A stretch of 64,000 nt of DNA, from assembly GCA_037442845.1 (NCBI GenBank), contig JBBIPL010000002.1, positions 13,515 to 77,514 of the forward strand, written 5' to 3'. This DNA is from PFJX01 sp037442845 (GTDB lineage Bacteria > Pseudomonadota > Gammaproteobacteria > Burkholderiales > Thiobacillaceae). The position numbers and the translations under genes are program-made. Every line of letters begins with the position of its first letter. Position 1 is the stretch's first letter. Positions 51,225 to 60,010 of this stretch are shown here, in pieces. The notes under the pieces were generated by a model, which was given only the letters and a program-made list of their open reading frames with translations, did not search any database and was not told the DNA's origin.

Positions 51225-51677
51225 TCAGCGGTTCCAGCGCGCCGCCGCGGCGTCGTCGGATTCCCGCGCGTCCACCCATTTTTCCCCTTGCGGCGTCGCT
51301 TCCTTCTTCCAGAACGGCGCCCGCGTCTTCAGGAAATCCATGATGAACTCGCAGGCGGCGAAGGCGTCGCCGCGATGGGCCGAGGCGACCGCGACCAGCA
51401 CGATGGGGTCGGTGGGCCGCAGCGGACCGACGCGGTGGATGACGGCGGCATCCAGCACTTCCCAGCGTTCCCGAGCCTGTTCGACGATGTCGGCGAGGGC
51501 TTTCTCGGTCATGCCGGGGTAGTGCTCCAGGGTCATGGCGGTCACCTCCTGGCCCTCGTTGACGTCGCGCACCAGGCCGAGAAAGCTGGCGACGGCGCCG
51601 ACCTTGGCGTTGGCCTGATACAGCGCCTGGATTTCGGCTTGGAAATCGAAGGCTTCGGTTTGCACGGCGATCTTCAT
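51225..51677 (-). CDS. moaE: Molybdopterin synthase catalytic subunit MoaE
   Basis: Forms molybdopterin synthase with MoaD, adding two dithiolene sulfurs to cPMP. Conserved features are GAVASFLGLVRDVNEG, LEHYPGMTEKAL, the Arg/His segment IHRVGPLRPTDPIV and the catalytic Lys in PFWKKE. It has 150 residues from the ATG at 51677. It stands alone here, 29 kb from moaD, between repeats and two-component remnants. Confidence 0.95.
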   Translation of the reverse strand: MKIAVQTEAFDFQAEIQALYQANAKVGAVASFLGLVRDVNEGQEVTAMTLEHYPGMTEKALADIVEQARERWEVLDAAVIHRVGPLRPTDPIVLVAVASAHRGDAFAACEFIMDFLKTRAPFWKKEATPQGEKWVDARESDDAAAARWNR

Positions 51678-52038
51678 GTTGGCTCCGGTGTTCGGGTCAG
51701 GTCGGGGCTTACCCTTCACCCCCGCCCCGGCGGGGAGAGGGAGCCAGATCCGCGGGATGGGGTCGTCCTCGACGATGAGCGCTCGCACGGCGTAAGGATG
51801 GCGTAAGGCGGCCTGGCTAGGATACCGCAAGCCGTTCGACCTCAACGAGCTGATCGCCCGCATCCATGCACGGCGGCGAAATCCGGCTCGCCGACGCCCC
51901 TGGCGGCGGCCTGCGCGCGGAGATCCGTCTGCCGCTGCGGCACTGAGCCTAAAACCTGAAAACCGCCCCAGGCGCGCGGGCATTCCGGCAATCCCGCCCG
52001 ATGGCATAAGCTACAAACTTTCGTGCCCGCCGCCCGCC
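51678..52038. pseudogene. Shredded two-component system remnants
   Basis: On the minus strand near 51750-51790, VRALIVEDDPIPR matches a response-regulator N-terminus. On the plus strand at about 51823-51885, YRKPFDLNELIARIHARRR matches the end of a receiver domain, and at 51870-51946 GEIRLADAPGGGLRAEIRLP followed by a stop matches a histidine kinase C-terminus. Opposite orientations and missing cores show inversion and deletion. A GC-rich palindrome (51714-51745) resembles the polA repeat in composition. Confidence 0.5.
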
Positions 52039-53928
52039 ATGCCCCCACCCAATTCCCTCATCCTCGCCACTGCCGAGCATCTCGGCCGCTTCGCGCCCTT
52101 CGACAGCATGGCGCGCGAACACCTGATCTGGCTGGCGGAACGGCTCAAGCTGGCCTACTACGCCAAGAACGAGGTGCTGCTGTCGCCGGAACACGGCGAC
52201 GTCAAGCGCCTGGTCATCATCAAGCAGGGCGTCGTGCAGGTGGCGCAGGGCGGCGCCGGCGGCGCCTGGCTGGAACTGCACGAGGGCGAATCCTTCCCGC
52301 TCGGCGCGCTGCTGGGCGGACGCGTGACGATCTCCACCTTCACCGCCCTCAACGACGTCTTCACCTACGAGCTGTCGGCCGACGAATTCCGCGAACTGCT
52401 GCGCCTCTCCGAGGTATTCCAGGACTTCTGCACGCGCCGCATCGCCGCCCTGCTGGAGCGCTCGCAGCGCAGCGTGCAGGCGCGCTACGCCGCGACCACG
52501 GCGGACCAGCAGTCGCTGCGCAGCCCGTTGTCCAGCATCGCCCGGCGCAAGCCGGTGACCTGCCGGCCGGACACGCCGCTGCGCGCGGCCCTGGACACCA
52601 TCCAGGAAAACCGCATCAGCGCCATCGTCGTGGTGGAGGACGACGACCGGCCGGTGGGCGTGTTCTCGGTGCGCGACCTGATCAGCCGCGTCATCCTGCC
52701 CGCCGCCGACCTCGCCACCCCGATGCGCGAGGTGATGACCCCCAACCCGCTCTTTCTGCCCTCCACCGCCCACGCCTTCGAGGCCGCCATGCTCATGGCG
52801 CGGCACGGCATCCGCCACGTGCTGGTGGCGGACGGCGGCCGCCTGACCGGGGTGATCTCGGAAAAGGATCTGTTTTCCCTGCAACGCGTGGGCGTCACCC
52901 AGATTTCCGCGAGCCTGCGCGGCGCCATGGATCTGGACGCCCTGGTGCGCGCCTCCGAGGACATCCGCCAGTTGGGCCACAACATGATGGCCCAGGGCGT
53001 CGCCGCCGAGCAGCTCACGCAGATTCTGTCCACCCTCAACGACCTGCTCACGCAGCGCGTCATCGAGCTGGAGTGCTCCGCCACCAAGGGCTGCCGCCAT
53101 CACTTCTGCTGGCTGGCCTTCGGTTCCGAGGGGCGGCTGGAACAAACCCTGTCCACCGACCAGGACAACGGCATCATCTTCACCGTGTCCGAGGGCGAGA
53201 CGCCGGACCAGGTGCGCGCCAGCCTGCTGCCGCTGGCGGAACGCATCAACCGCGCCCTGGATGCCTGCGGCTTCCCCCTGTGCAAGGGCGAAATCATGGC
53301 GATGAACCCCAGGTGGTGTCTGTCCCTGGACGAATGGAAGACCTGCTTCGCGCGCTGGATCGATTCCGGCGACCCGGAGTCCCTGCTCAACGCCAGCATC
53401 TTCTTCGACTTCCGCCCGCTGCTGGGCCAGGAAAATCTGGCCGAGGAACTACAGACCTGGCTTCTCGCGAAAACCGTTGCCAACCCCCGCTTCCTGCACC
53501 AGATGGCGGCCAACGCCCTGCGCAACCGGCCGCCTCTGGGCCTGGTGCGCGACTTTGTGGTGGACGGCGAGGGCGACCAGGCCAATACCCTCGACCTCAA
53601 GCTCAACGGCGCCACGCCCTTTGTCGACGCCGCGCGGGTATTCGCCCTGGCCACCGGCGTCGCCGCCACCGGCACCGCCGCGCGCCTGCGCGCAGCGGCC
53701 CCGAAGCTGAATATCCCGGAATCCGAGGTGGAGGCCTGGCTGTCCGCCTTCTTCTTCATCCAGATGCTGCGGCTGAACGGCCAGCACGAGGAAATGCAGG
53801 CCGGCAAGACGATGGACAACCGCATCGACCCGGAAGAACTGAACGACCTGGACCGCCGCATCCTCAAGGAATCCTTCCGCCAGGCGCGCAAGGTGCAGGC
53901 CCGGTTGGCCCTCGACTACAGGGTGTAA
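52039..53928 (+). CDS. cNMP-binding/CBS/DUF294 nucleotidyltransferase-like protein
   Basis: A 629-residue cytosolic signalling protein. Domains in order: cyclic-nucleotide-binding-like (about residues 5-125), CBS pair (about 165-295, PVTCRPDTPLRAAL to VISEKDLFSLQR), DUF294 nucleotidyltransferase-like (FGSEGRLEQTLSTDQDNGII) and a C-terminal helical domain. GSEGRLEQTL-x-TDQD is the GlnD/GlnE-like catalytic pattern. The exonuclease gene follows after three bases and the symporter genes after that, an arrangement common with acetate-type transporters. Confidence 0.92.
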   Translation: MPPPNSLILATAEHLGRFAPFDSMAREHLIWLAERLKLAYYAKNEVLLSPEHGDVKRLVIIKQGVVQVAQGGAGGAWLELHEGESFPLGALLGGRVTISTFTALNDVFTYELSADEFRELLRLSEVFQDFCTRRIAALLERSQRSVQARYAATTADQQSLRSPLSSIARRKPVTCRPDTPLRAALDTIQENRISAIVVVEDDDRPVGVFSVRDLISRVILPAADLATPMREVMTPNPLFLPSTAHAFEAAMLMARHGIRHVLVADGGRLTGVISEKDLFSLQRVGVTQISASLRGAMDLDALVRASEDIRQLGHNMMAQGVAAEQLTQILSTLNDLLTQRVIELECSATKGCRHHFCWLAFGSEGRLEQTLSTDQDNGIIFTVSEGETPDQVRASLLPLAERINRALDACGFPLCKGEIMAMNPRWCLSLDEWKTCFARWIDSGDPESLLNASIFFDFRPLLGQENLAEELQTWLLAKTVANPRFLHQMAANALRNRPPLGLVRDFVVDGEGDQANTLDLKLNGATPFVDAARVFALATGVAATGTAARLRAAAPKLNIPESEVEAWLSAFFFIQMLRLNGQHEEMQAGKTMDNRIDPEELNDLDRRILKESFRQARKVQARLALDYRV

Positions 53929-53931
53929 GCC

Positions 53932-54636
53932 ATGGGCCTGTTCGATCGCCTGTTCGGCCGCCGGCTCCAGCTCGAACCCGACCTCGCCGGCCGGCTGGAG
54001 GCCTGGCGCGGGCTCGCCGAGGCCGATCTTTCCGCGGACTTCGACGCCGCCCGCTATGTCGTGGTGGACGTGGAAACCACCGGCCTCGACCTGGCGCGCG
54101 ACCGGCTCATCGCCATCGGCGCCTGCGCGGTGGAAAACGGCGAGGTGGTGATGGCCGACAGCTTCGAGATCGTGCTGCGCCAGGACCGCATCAGCGCCAA
54201 GGACAACATCCTCATCCACGGCATCGGCGGCGAGGCCCAGCGCGAGGGCCTGGAACCGGCGCAGGCGCTGCTGCGCTTCCTCGATTTCCTGGGCAAGTCG
54301 CCGCTGGTGGCCTTCCACGTCACCTTCGACCAGACCATGATCAAACGCGCGGTCAAGGAATACCTCGGCTTCGAGTTCAAGCACCCCTGGCTGGATCTGG
54401 CCTACGTCATGCCCGGCCTGCTGCCGCAGTACGCGCAGCGCTACCGCGCCCTCGACGACTGGTCCAACCACTTCGAGATCAGCAATTTCGCGCGCCACAG
54501 CGCGCTCGCCGACGCCCTCGCCACCGCCCAGTTGTTCCTCTGCGCGCTGTCGCTGGCGCGCGACAAGCAGTCCTCCTGCTACCGCAATCTGCAGGATCTC
54601 GAGAAAGCGCAGCGCTGGGTGAACTGGACCGGCTGA
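53932..54636 (+). CDS. DnaQ-like (DEDDh) 3'-5' exonuclease
   Basis: A 234-residue exonuclease domain protein. Motif I has D46 and E48 in VVVDVETTGLD; motif II lies in VAFHVTFDQTMIKRAV; motif III includes HSALADALATAQLFL with the final Asp and His. A short N-terminal helix precedes the domain. It starts three bases after the cNMP/CBS-DUF294 gene, with which it is commonly paired. Substrate unknown; the pairing suggests nucleotide signalling rather than replication. Confidence 0.9.
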   Translation: MGLFDRLFGRRLQLEPDLAGRLEAWRGLAEADLSADFDAARYVVVDVETTGLDLARDRLIAIGACAVENGEVVMADSFEIVLRQDRISAKDNILIHGIGGEAQREGLEPAQALLRFLDFLGKSPLVAFHVTFDQTMIKRAVKEYLGFEFKHPWLDLAYVMPGLLPQYAQRYRALDDWSNHFEISNFARHSALADALATAQLFLCALSLARDKQSSCYRNLQDLEKAQRWVNWTG

Positions 54637-54712
54637 CGCCGGCCTGCGCAGGCGATGATGCGGCGCAAAATTAGCACTTACTAATCAAGGACTTATTTCT
54701 CCCCAGGCTGGC

Positions 54713-54739
54713 TTGATCGCGCCGCGTTCCGGCTATACT
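54713..54739 (+). promoter_or_regulatory. Candidate promoter for the DUF4212-symporter pair
   Basis: TTGATC (54713-54718) and TATACT (54734-54739) form a promoter-like pair with a short 15-base spacer, 104 bases before the DUF4212 start. The short spacing suggests a need for an activator. Confidence 0.35.
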
Positions 54740-54842
54740 CCGTCGGCCGCTGCGTGGCTGTCTGCGCGCGGGTCTGGGGAGGAGGGTCCGTTCACGCGGG
54801 CTTTCCAGACAGTGCCAGCTTGTTTCCAAATGGAGGAGCGCA

Positions 54843-55106
54843 ATGCAACTGACGGACAAGCATCGTGAGTATTGGCGCAAGAATCTGCGGCTGACCGCGG
54901 TTCTGCTCGCCATCTGGTTCGCAGTGACCTTCGTCGTGATCTGGTTCGCCAAGGAACTCAACGAAATCGTCATCGCTGGATTTCCCTTCGCCTTCTACAT
55001 GGGCGCCCAGGGAGCTTTGATCATCTACGTCATCGTCATCTGGTTCTACGCGAAGAAGATGAACCAGATGGACAAGGACTATGGCGTCCACGAAGGGGAG
55101 GACTGA
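54843..55106 (+). CDS. DUF4212 small subunit of sodium:solute symporter
   Basis: An 87-residue protein with two TM helices (LLAIWFAVTFVVIWFAKEL and MGAQGALIIYVIVIWFYAK), always found just before a VC_2705-type symporter. The N-terminal HREYWRKNLR and C-terminal NQMDKDYGV are typical. Strong GGAG ribosome site; its stop is one base before the symporter start. Confidence 0.93.
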   Translation: MQLTDKHREYWRKNLRLTAVLLAIWFAVTFVVIWFAKELNEIVIAGFPFAFYMGAQGALIIYVIVIWFYAKKMNQMDKDYGVHEGED

Positions 55107-55107
55107 C

Positions 55108-57291
55108 ATGGCGACCGCGGCGACTTCCAACAAGGCCTTCCTCAATCAGTTGAAGAAGTACTACGGTTTCTACACCGGCGGCTTCATCGCCTTCGTCATC
55201 GTCCTGGCCATCCTGGAACAGATGGGTCTGCCGCCCAAGTGGATCGGCTATATCTTCCTGGCGGCCACCATCGGCCTGTATGCCGGCATCGGCATCATGT
55301 CGAAGACCGCCGAGGTGTCGGAGTACTACGTCGCCGGACGCCGCGTGCCCGCGCTGTTCAACGGCATGGCCACCGGCGCCGACTGGATGTCGGCGGCGTC
55401 CTTCATCGGCATGGCGGGTACCCTGTACCTGACCGGCTATGACGGCCTCGCCTTCGTCATGGGCTGGACCGGCGGCTACGTGCTGGTGGCGCTGTTCCTG
55501 GCGCCCTACCTGCGCAAGTTCGGCCAGTTCACCATTCCCGACTTCCTGGGCGCCCGCTACGGCGGCAACCTGCCCCGGACCCTGGGTGTCATCGCCGCCA
55601 TCATCTGCTCCTTCGTCTACGTGGTGGCGCAGATCTACGGCGTCGGCCTGATCACCAGCCGCTTCACCGGCCTGGAGTTCCAGGTGGGCGTGTTCGTCGG
55701 TCTCGCCGGCATCCTGGTGTGTTCCTTCCTCGGCGGCATGCGCGCGGTGACCTGGACCCAGGTGGCCCAGTACATCATCCTGATCATCGCCTACATGATC
55801 CCGGTGGTCTGGCTGTCGGTAAAAATCACCGGCAACCCGATCCCGCAGATCGCCTACGGCGGCGTGCTGCAGCAGGTCACCGCCCTGGAGAAGGATCTGA
55901 ACGATCCGGATACCCCCAAGGGCGCGGCCGAAGCCACCGTGCGCGCGATCCACAAGGAGAAGGCCGCGGAGATGGGCGACAAGCTCAAGGCCCTGGACGA
56001 AGCGGTGAAGGCCGGCAACGGCGCCGCCTTCCACGCCGAGCAGAAGGCCAAGGCGGAACAGAAGGTCGCCGACCTGAAGGCCGCGCCCGAGCCGGACGCC
56101 AAGGCCATCGCCGCCGCCGAGAAGGCCGTCAAGGACTTCCCGCCCAACGTCGAAGCACTGAAGGCAAGCTGGAAGAAGGCCGAAACCGGCGCCAAGGGCA
56201 AGGCCGGTCCGGTCGCGGGCCACGCCACCGCCTTCTCCGGCAAGGGCGCCGAGGCGAAACTGATGAAGGAAAACCCGAACGCCACGCCGGAGGAAATCGC
56301 CAAGGCCAAGGCCGAGGACAAGAAGGCCTCCGACACCAAGCGGCTCAACTTCATCACCCTGGTGCTGTGCCTGATGGTGGGTACCGCTTCCCTGCCCCAC
56401 ATCCTGATGCGCTACTACACCACCCCCTCGGTGCGTGAGGCGCGCGTTTCCGTGTTCTGGTCGCTGTTCTTCATCTTCCTGCTGTACTTCACCGCCCCCG
56501 CCCTGGCCGTGCTGGTGAAGTTCGAGGTGTACAACAACCTCGTGGGCTCGTCGTTCGCCACGCTGCCGGCCTGGGTCTCCAACTGGTCGGCGGTGGACGC
56601 GACGCTGATGAAGATCGTCGACATGAACAAGGACGGCCTCATCCAGTTGGCGGAAATCACCCTCGGCGGCGACCTGATCGTGCTGGCCACGCCGGAGATC
56701 GCCGGGTTGCCCTACGTGATTTCGGGCATGGTCGCCGCCGGCGGTCTGGCCGCCGCGCTGTCCACCGCCGACGGTCTGCTGCTGACCATGTCCAACGCCC
56801 TGTCGCACGACGTGTACTACAAGATGATCGATCCCAACGCGTCCACCGTGCGCCGCATCACCATCTCCAAGACTCTGCTCCTGGTGGTGGCCCTGTGCGC
56901 GGCCTACGTGACCTCGCTGAAGCCGGGCGACATCCTGTTCCTGGTGGGTGCGGCCTTCTCGCTGGCCGCGTCGGCGTTCTTCCCATCCCTGGTCCTCGGG
57001 GTGTTCTGGAAGCGCGCCAACTACCTGGGCGCCGTCATCGGCATGATCACCGGCCTGGCCGTGTGCATGTACTACATGTTCACCACCTACGACTTCTTCG
57101 GCGGCTCGGCGGCCAACGAGTGGTTCGGCATCAAGCCCATCTCCGCCGGTATCTTCGGCATGCCCGCCGGCTTCCTGGGCGTGATCCTAGGCTCCCTGAT
57201 TTCCCCGGCCCCGTCCAAGGAAATCCAGGAACTGGTCGACCACGTGCGTTACCCCAGCCTGGAAGGCGACATCGAGACCAAGGCGGCATAA
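55108..57291 (+). CDS. Sodium:solute symporter, VC_2705 (ActP-like) family
   Basis: A large SSS-family importer, probably for acetate or another short carboxylate, 727 residues. SEYYVAGRRVPALFNGMATGADW lies near the start of the transport core (TM2-3), and ISGMVAAGGLAAALSTADGLLLTMSNAL is the sodium-site TM8-type segment (both described here across helix boundaries). A charged, Ala/Lys/Glu-rich segment of about 150 residues (roughly 255-410) interrupts the core before LNFITLVLCLMVGTASLPH. It ends at a strong terminator. Confidence 0.92.
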   Translation: MATAATSNKAFLNQLKKYYGFYTGGFIAFVIVLAILEQMGLPPKWIGYIFLAATIGLYAGIGIMSKTAEVSEYYVAGRRVPALFNGMATGADWMSAASFIGMAGTLYLTGYDGLAFVMGWTGGYVLVALFLAPYLRKFGQFTIPDFLGARYGGNLPRTLGVIAAIICSFVYVVAQIYGVGLITSRFTGLEFQVGVFVGLAGILVCSFLGGMRAVTWTQVAQYIILIIAYMIPVVWLSVKITGNPIPQIAYGGVLQQVTALEKDLNDPDTPKGAAEATVRAIHKEKAAEMGDKLKALDEAVKAGNGAAFHAEQKAKAEQKVADLKAAPEPDAKAIAAAEKAVKDFPPNVEALKASWKKAETGAKGKAGPVAGHATAFSGKGAEAKLMKENPNATPEEIAKAKAEDKKASDTKRLNFITLVLCLMVGTASLPHILMRYYTTPSVREARVSVFWSLFFIFLLYFTAPALAVLVKFEVYNNLVGSSFATLPAWVSNWSAVDATLMKIVDMNKDGLIQLAEITLGGDLIVLATPEIAGLPYVISGMVAAGGLAAALSTADGLLLTMSNALSHDVYYKMIDPNASTVRRITISKTLLLVVALCAAYVTSLKPGDILFLVGAAFSLAASAFFPSLVLGVFWKRANYLGAVIGMITGLAVCMYYMFTTYDFFGGSAANEWFGIKPISAGIFGMPAGFLGVILGSLISPAPSKEIQELVDHVRYPSLEGDIETKAA

Positions 57292-57332
57292 GCCCCTCGG
57301 CGTTCCCACCCCGGCCTGCCGGGGTGGTCCGC

Positions 57333-57368
57333 AAAAGACAAGGCCCGCATCCGCGGGCCTTGTCTTTT
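57333..57368. terminator. Strong bidirectional terminator
   Basis: A perfect 16 bp stem (57333-57348 with 57353-57368) with the loop ATCC; the ends are AAAA and TTTT, so it works as an intrinsic terminator for both strands. It lies between the convergent symporter gene and the TPR gene. A second hairpin (57306-57314 with 57319-57327) precedes it. Confidence 0.92.
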
Positions 57369-57382
57369 GGGGGAAGCGCGGC

Positions 57383-57976
57383 TCAGCGCCCGGGCAGATG
57401 GGCCACCAGATCCTGCAGGTCGCTGCGTTGCGCGTCGTGGATCAGGCGCTTCGCGGTCTGCGGCTCGTAGTCCACCAGATGGCGGATGACGGCCTCCACC
57501 TTGTCCGGCTGGTTGTTGTGATAGCGGGCCATGCCCAGGGCATACCAGGCCACCCCGTTCATCGGCTGCAAGGTCGCCGCCTGTTCCAGGGCCTCGGCGG
57601 CGGCGGCGTGGTCGCCCTGGTGGGCGTGCATCATGCCGATGCCGTACCAGGCCAGGTCGTGCTTGGGGTTCAACTCGACGGCGCGGCGCAGGGCCGCCAG
57701 GCCGCCCTCCGTGTTGCCAAGTTGCTCGCGCGCGTACCCCAGGTTGTACCAGGTGTCGGCATGCTCCGGCTCCAGCGCCAGGGCCTTGTCGAACCAGTCC
57801 GCCGCCGCCGCCCAGCGCTTCTTCTGCGCGTGGATCCAGGCGATGCTGCGCGCCGCGCGGACGTCGCGCGGATTCGCGCGAAAACTTTCGGCATAGGCTT
57901 CCGCGGACTTGTCCGGCATGCGCAGCCAGTCGAAGACGATGGCGCGCAGGGTGTAACGGAAATGATCGAAGTTCAT
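57383..57976 (-). CDS. TPR-repeat protein
   Basis: A 197-residue cytosolic protein with at least four tetratricopeptide repeats: ARSIAWIHAQKKRWAAAADW, ADTWYNLGYAREQLGNTEGG, DLAWYGIGMMHAHQGDHAAA and GVAWYALGMARYHNNQPDKV. No other domain is visible; it probably acts as a scaffold. The ATG at 57976 starts MNFDHFRYTLRAIV. It is divergent from the small membrane protein gene at 58065. Confidence 0.88.
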   Translation of the reverse strand: MNFDHFRYTLRAIVFDWLRMPDKSAEAYAESFRANPRDVRAARSIAWIHAQKKRWAAAADWFDKALALEPEHADTWYNLGYAREQLGNTEGGLAALRRAVELNPKHDLAWYGIGMMHAHQGDHAAAAEALEQAATLQPMNGVAWYALGMARYHNNQPDKVEAVIRHLVDYEPQTAKRLIHDAQRSDLQDLVAHLPGR

Positions 57977-58064
57977 GGCGGCGGACGGAAGCGCGATTTT
58001 CCCGGCGGCGGCGGCGGCCGGCAAGATAAAATCCGCACTTCCACCGACCCGATCCGCCCCATCC

Positions 58065-58364
58065 ATGCCCCTCGATCTCCTGCTGGTGTCCATCCTGCGC
58101 GTCCTCGTGGAGGTCGCCGGCTTCGCCCTGCTGGGCCAGGGTGTGCTCGCCCTGCTGGCGGGCAAATACCGCCAGCAGAACATCTTCTACAAGGTCCTGC
58201 AGGCGGTCACCGCGCCGGCGGTCAAGGCGACGCGCTTCATCCTGCCGCGCTTCATCATCGATGCGCACGTGCCCCTGATCGCCTTCTTCCTGCTGTTCTG
58301 GCTGTGGATCGTGCTGGCCGTGGCCAAACGCCATCTCTGCGGGCTGCATGGACTCGCCTGCTGA
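58065..58364 (+). CDS. Small membrane protein upstream of a histidine kinase
   Basis: A 99-residue protein with two hydrophobic segments (VLVEVAGFALLGQGVLALLAG and VPLIAFFLLFWLWIVLAVA) and a basic middle. It overlaps the kinase start by 17 bases, so the two are translationally coupled and may work together. No family recognised. Confidence 0.72.
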   Translation: MPLDLLLVSILRVLVEVAGFALLGQGVLALLAGKYRQQNIFYKVLQAVTAPAVKATRFILPRFIIDAHVPLIAFFLLFWLWIVLAVAKRHLCGLHGLAC

Positions 58365-59991
58365 AATAGGCTCCAAGCGCAGCGCCCCTGCGGAAACCTC
58401 GTTCGCGATCTCCTGGAAGGTCCTGCTCGCCTACGGCATCGGCAGCATGGCGCTGGACGCGCTCAGCAACCCGCAGACCATCCTGCCCCTGGCCCTGGCG
58501 CCGTGGACGCCGCCGCCGGGCCTGACGCTGGCCTTCCTGCTGCTGTATGGCCTGCATTACGCGCCCTTCCTCATCGTCGTCACCTTCCTCGCCGGCATGC
58601 CCCTCTATGGCCTGCCTGCCGAATGGCTGCCGGTGCTGTGGGCCGCCACCCTGCTCATGCTCGGCCTGATGGCGCTGGCGGCCTGGCTGCTGCGCGGTTT
58701 GCGCTTCGATCCGCGGCTCTCCAGCCAGCGCGACCTGTCCTGGTTCCTGCTGGTGGCGGTGCTGGCGGCCTGGCTGGATTCCGGCGTGCACGTGTTCTCG
58801 CGCAGCCCGGAGGCGGCCCCCGACGTCCTGGCCTGGCTGGCCGATCTGGTCAACTACTGGGTGGGCGCGCTTATCCGCCTGCTGGTCATCGCTCCCCTGG
58901 TGCTGGTGCACGCGCGCGACGACTGGAACGCCTTCCGCCCGGAACGCGAGATGGTGTTGCAGGCTCTGGCCATCGCCCTCGCCCTGTGGGTGATCTTCGC
59001 CCTCAAGTACACCGACGAGTTCAAGTTCTTCTATCTTTTGTTCCTGCCCCTGATCTGGACCGCCATGCGCTACGGCATCCAGGGCGCCACCGTGGCGCTC
59101 GCCGCCTGCCACATCGGCATCAACGCCATCCTCGAATGGCGCGGCCTGCAAGTGGTGACGGTGGTGGAATTCCAGATGCTCATGCTCGGCCTGGCGGTGA
59201 CCGGCCTGTTCCTGGGGCTGGCGGTCAGCACCCGGCGCGCCGCCGAGGAACGCCTGCTGCAGCGCGAGGCCGAGCTCAACCAGGCCATGCGCCTGGCGGC
59301 GGCGGGCGAAATGGCGCAGGCCATCGCACACGAACTCAACCAGCCGCTGGTGGCGGTGGCCAACTACGCGCGCGCCGGCCGCAGCATGCTGGAAAACCCC
59401 GCGCGCCATGCCGAACTGCTCGCCGACACCCTGGACAAGATCGACCGCGAAGCCAATCGCGCCGGTCGCGTCATGCGCCGGCTGCGCGAGTTCTTTCGCG
59501 GCGGCGGCCTGCGCCCCGAGAGCTTCACCGCCCAGGCCCTGGTGGAGGAGAGCCTGGCGCACGTGCGCCGGCGCACCGAGCGCCAGGGCATCGCCGTGCA
59601 GACCCACTTCGAACCCGGGTTGCCGCGCCTCTACGCCGACCGCGTGCAGATGGGCACCGTGCTGCACAACCTGCTGGCCAACGCGGTGGAGTCCCTCGGC
59701 GAACAGCCCAGCCTGTGGCGCGACATCAAGATCGAGGTGACGCGGCAGGGCGCCGACCAGGTCCGTATCTGCGTCGCCGACAACGGCCCAGGCGTGCGCG
59801 CGGACATGGAGGACAAGCTGTTCGAATCCTTCGCCACCAGCAAGACCGAGGGCATGGGCCTCGGCCTGGCCATCAGCCGCACCCTGGTGGAGGCCCACGG
59901 CGGCCGGCTGTGGCTGGACCGCGCCCGCCCCGCCCGCTTCTGTTTCACCCTGCCGACGGAGGCCGCCGAGCCTTCCAGCGCCGATTCTTAG
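58348..59991 (+). CDS. MASE1-type membrane sensor histidine kinase
   Basis: A 547-residue sensor kinase. About eight TM helices (residues 20-295) form a MASE1-like sensor. The H-box AIAHELNQPLVAVANYARA puts the phospho-His at 328, the N-box region is LHNLLANAVESLG and the G-boxes are DNGPGV and GMGLGLAISRTLVEAHGG. No response regulator is adjacent, so its partner must be elsewhere. argJ follows after 19 bases, probably by chance. Confidence 0.9.
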   Translation: MDSPAEIGSKRSAPAETSFAISWKVLLAYGIGSMALDALSNPQTILPLALAPWTPPPGLTLAFLLLYGLHYAPFLIVVTFLAGMPLYGLPAEWLPVLWAATLLMLGLMALAAWLLRGLRFDPRLSSQRDLSWFLLVAVLAAWLDSGVHVFSRSPEAAPDVLAWLADLVNYWVGALIRLLVIAPLVLVHARDDWNAFRPEREMVLQALAIALALWVIFALKYTDEFKFFYLLFLPLIWTAMRYGIQGATVALAACHIGINAILEWRGLQVVTVVEFQMLMLGLAVTGLFLGLAVSTRRAAEERLLQREAELNQAMRLAAAGEMAQAIAHELNQPLVAVANYARAGRSMLENPARHAELLADTLDKIDREANRAGRVMRRLREFFRGGGLRPESFTAQALVEESLAHVRRRTERQGIAVQTHFEPGLPRLYADRVQMGTVLHNLLANAVESLGEQPSLWRDIKIEVTRQGADQVRICVADNGPGVRADMEDKLFESFATSKTEGMGLGLAISRTLVEAHGGRLWLDRARPARFCFTLPTEAAEPSSADS

Positions 59992-60010
59992 TCCTCTCCC
60001 GGAGCACGCC

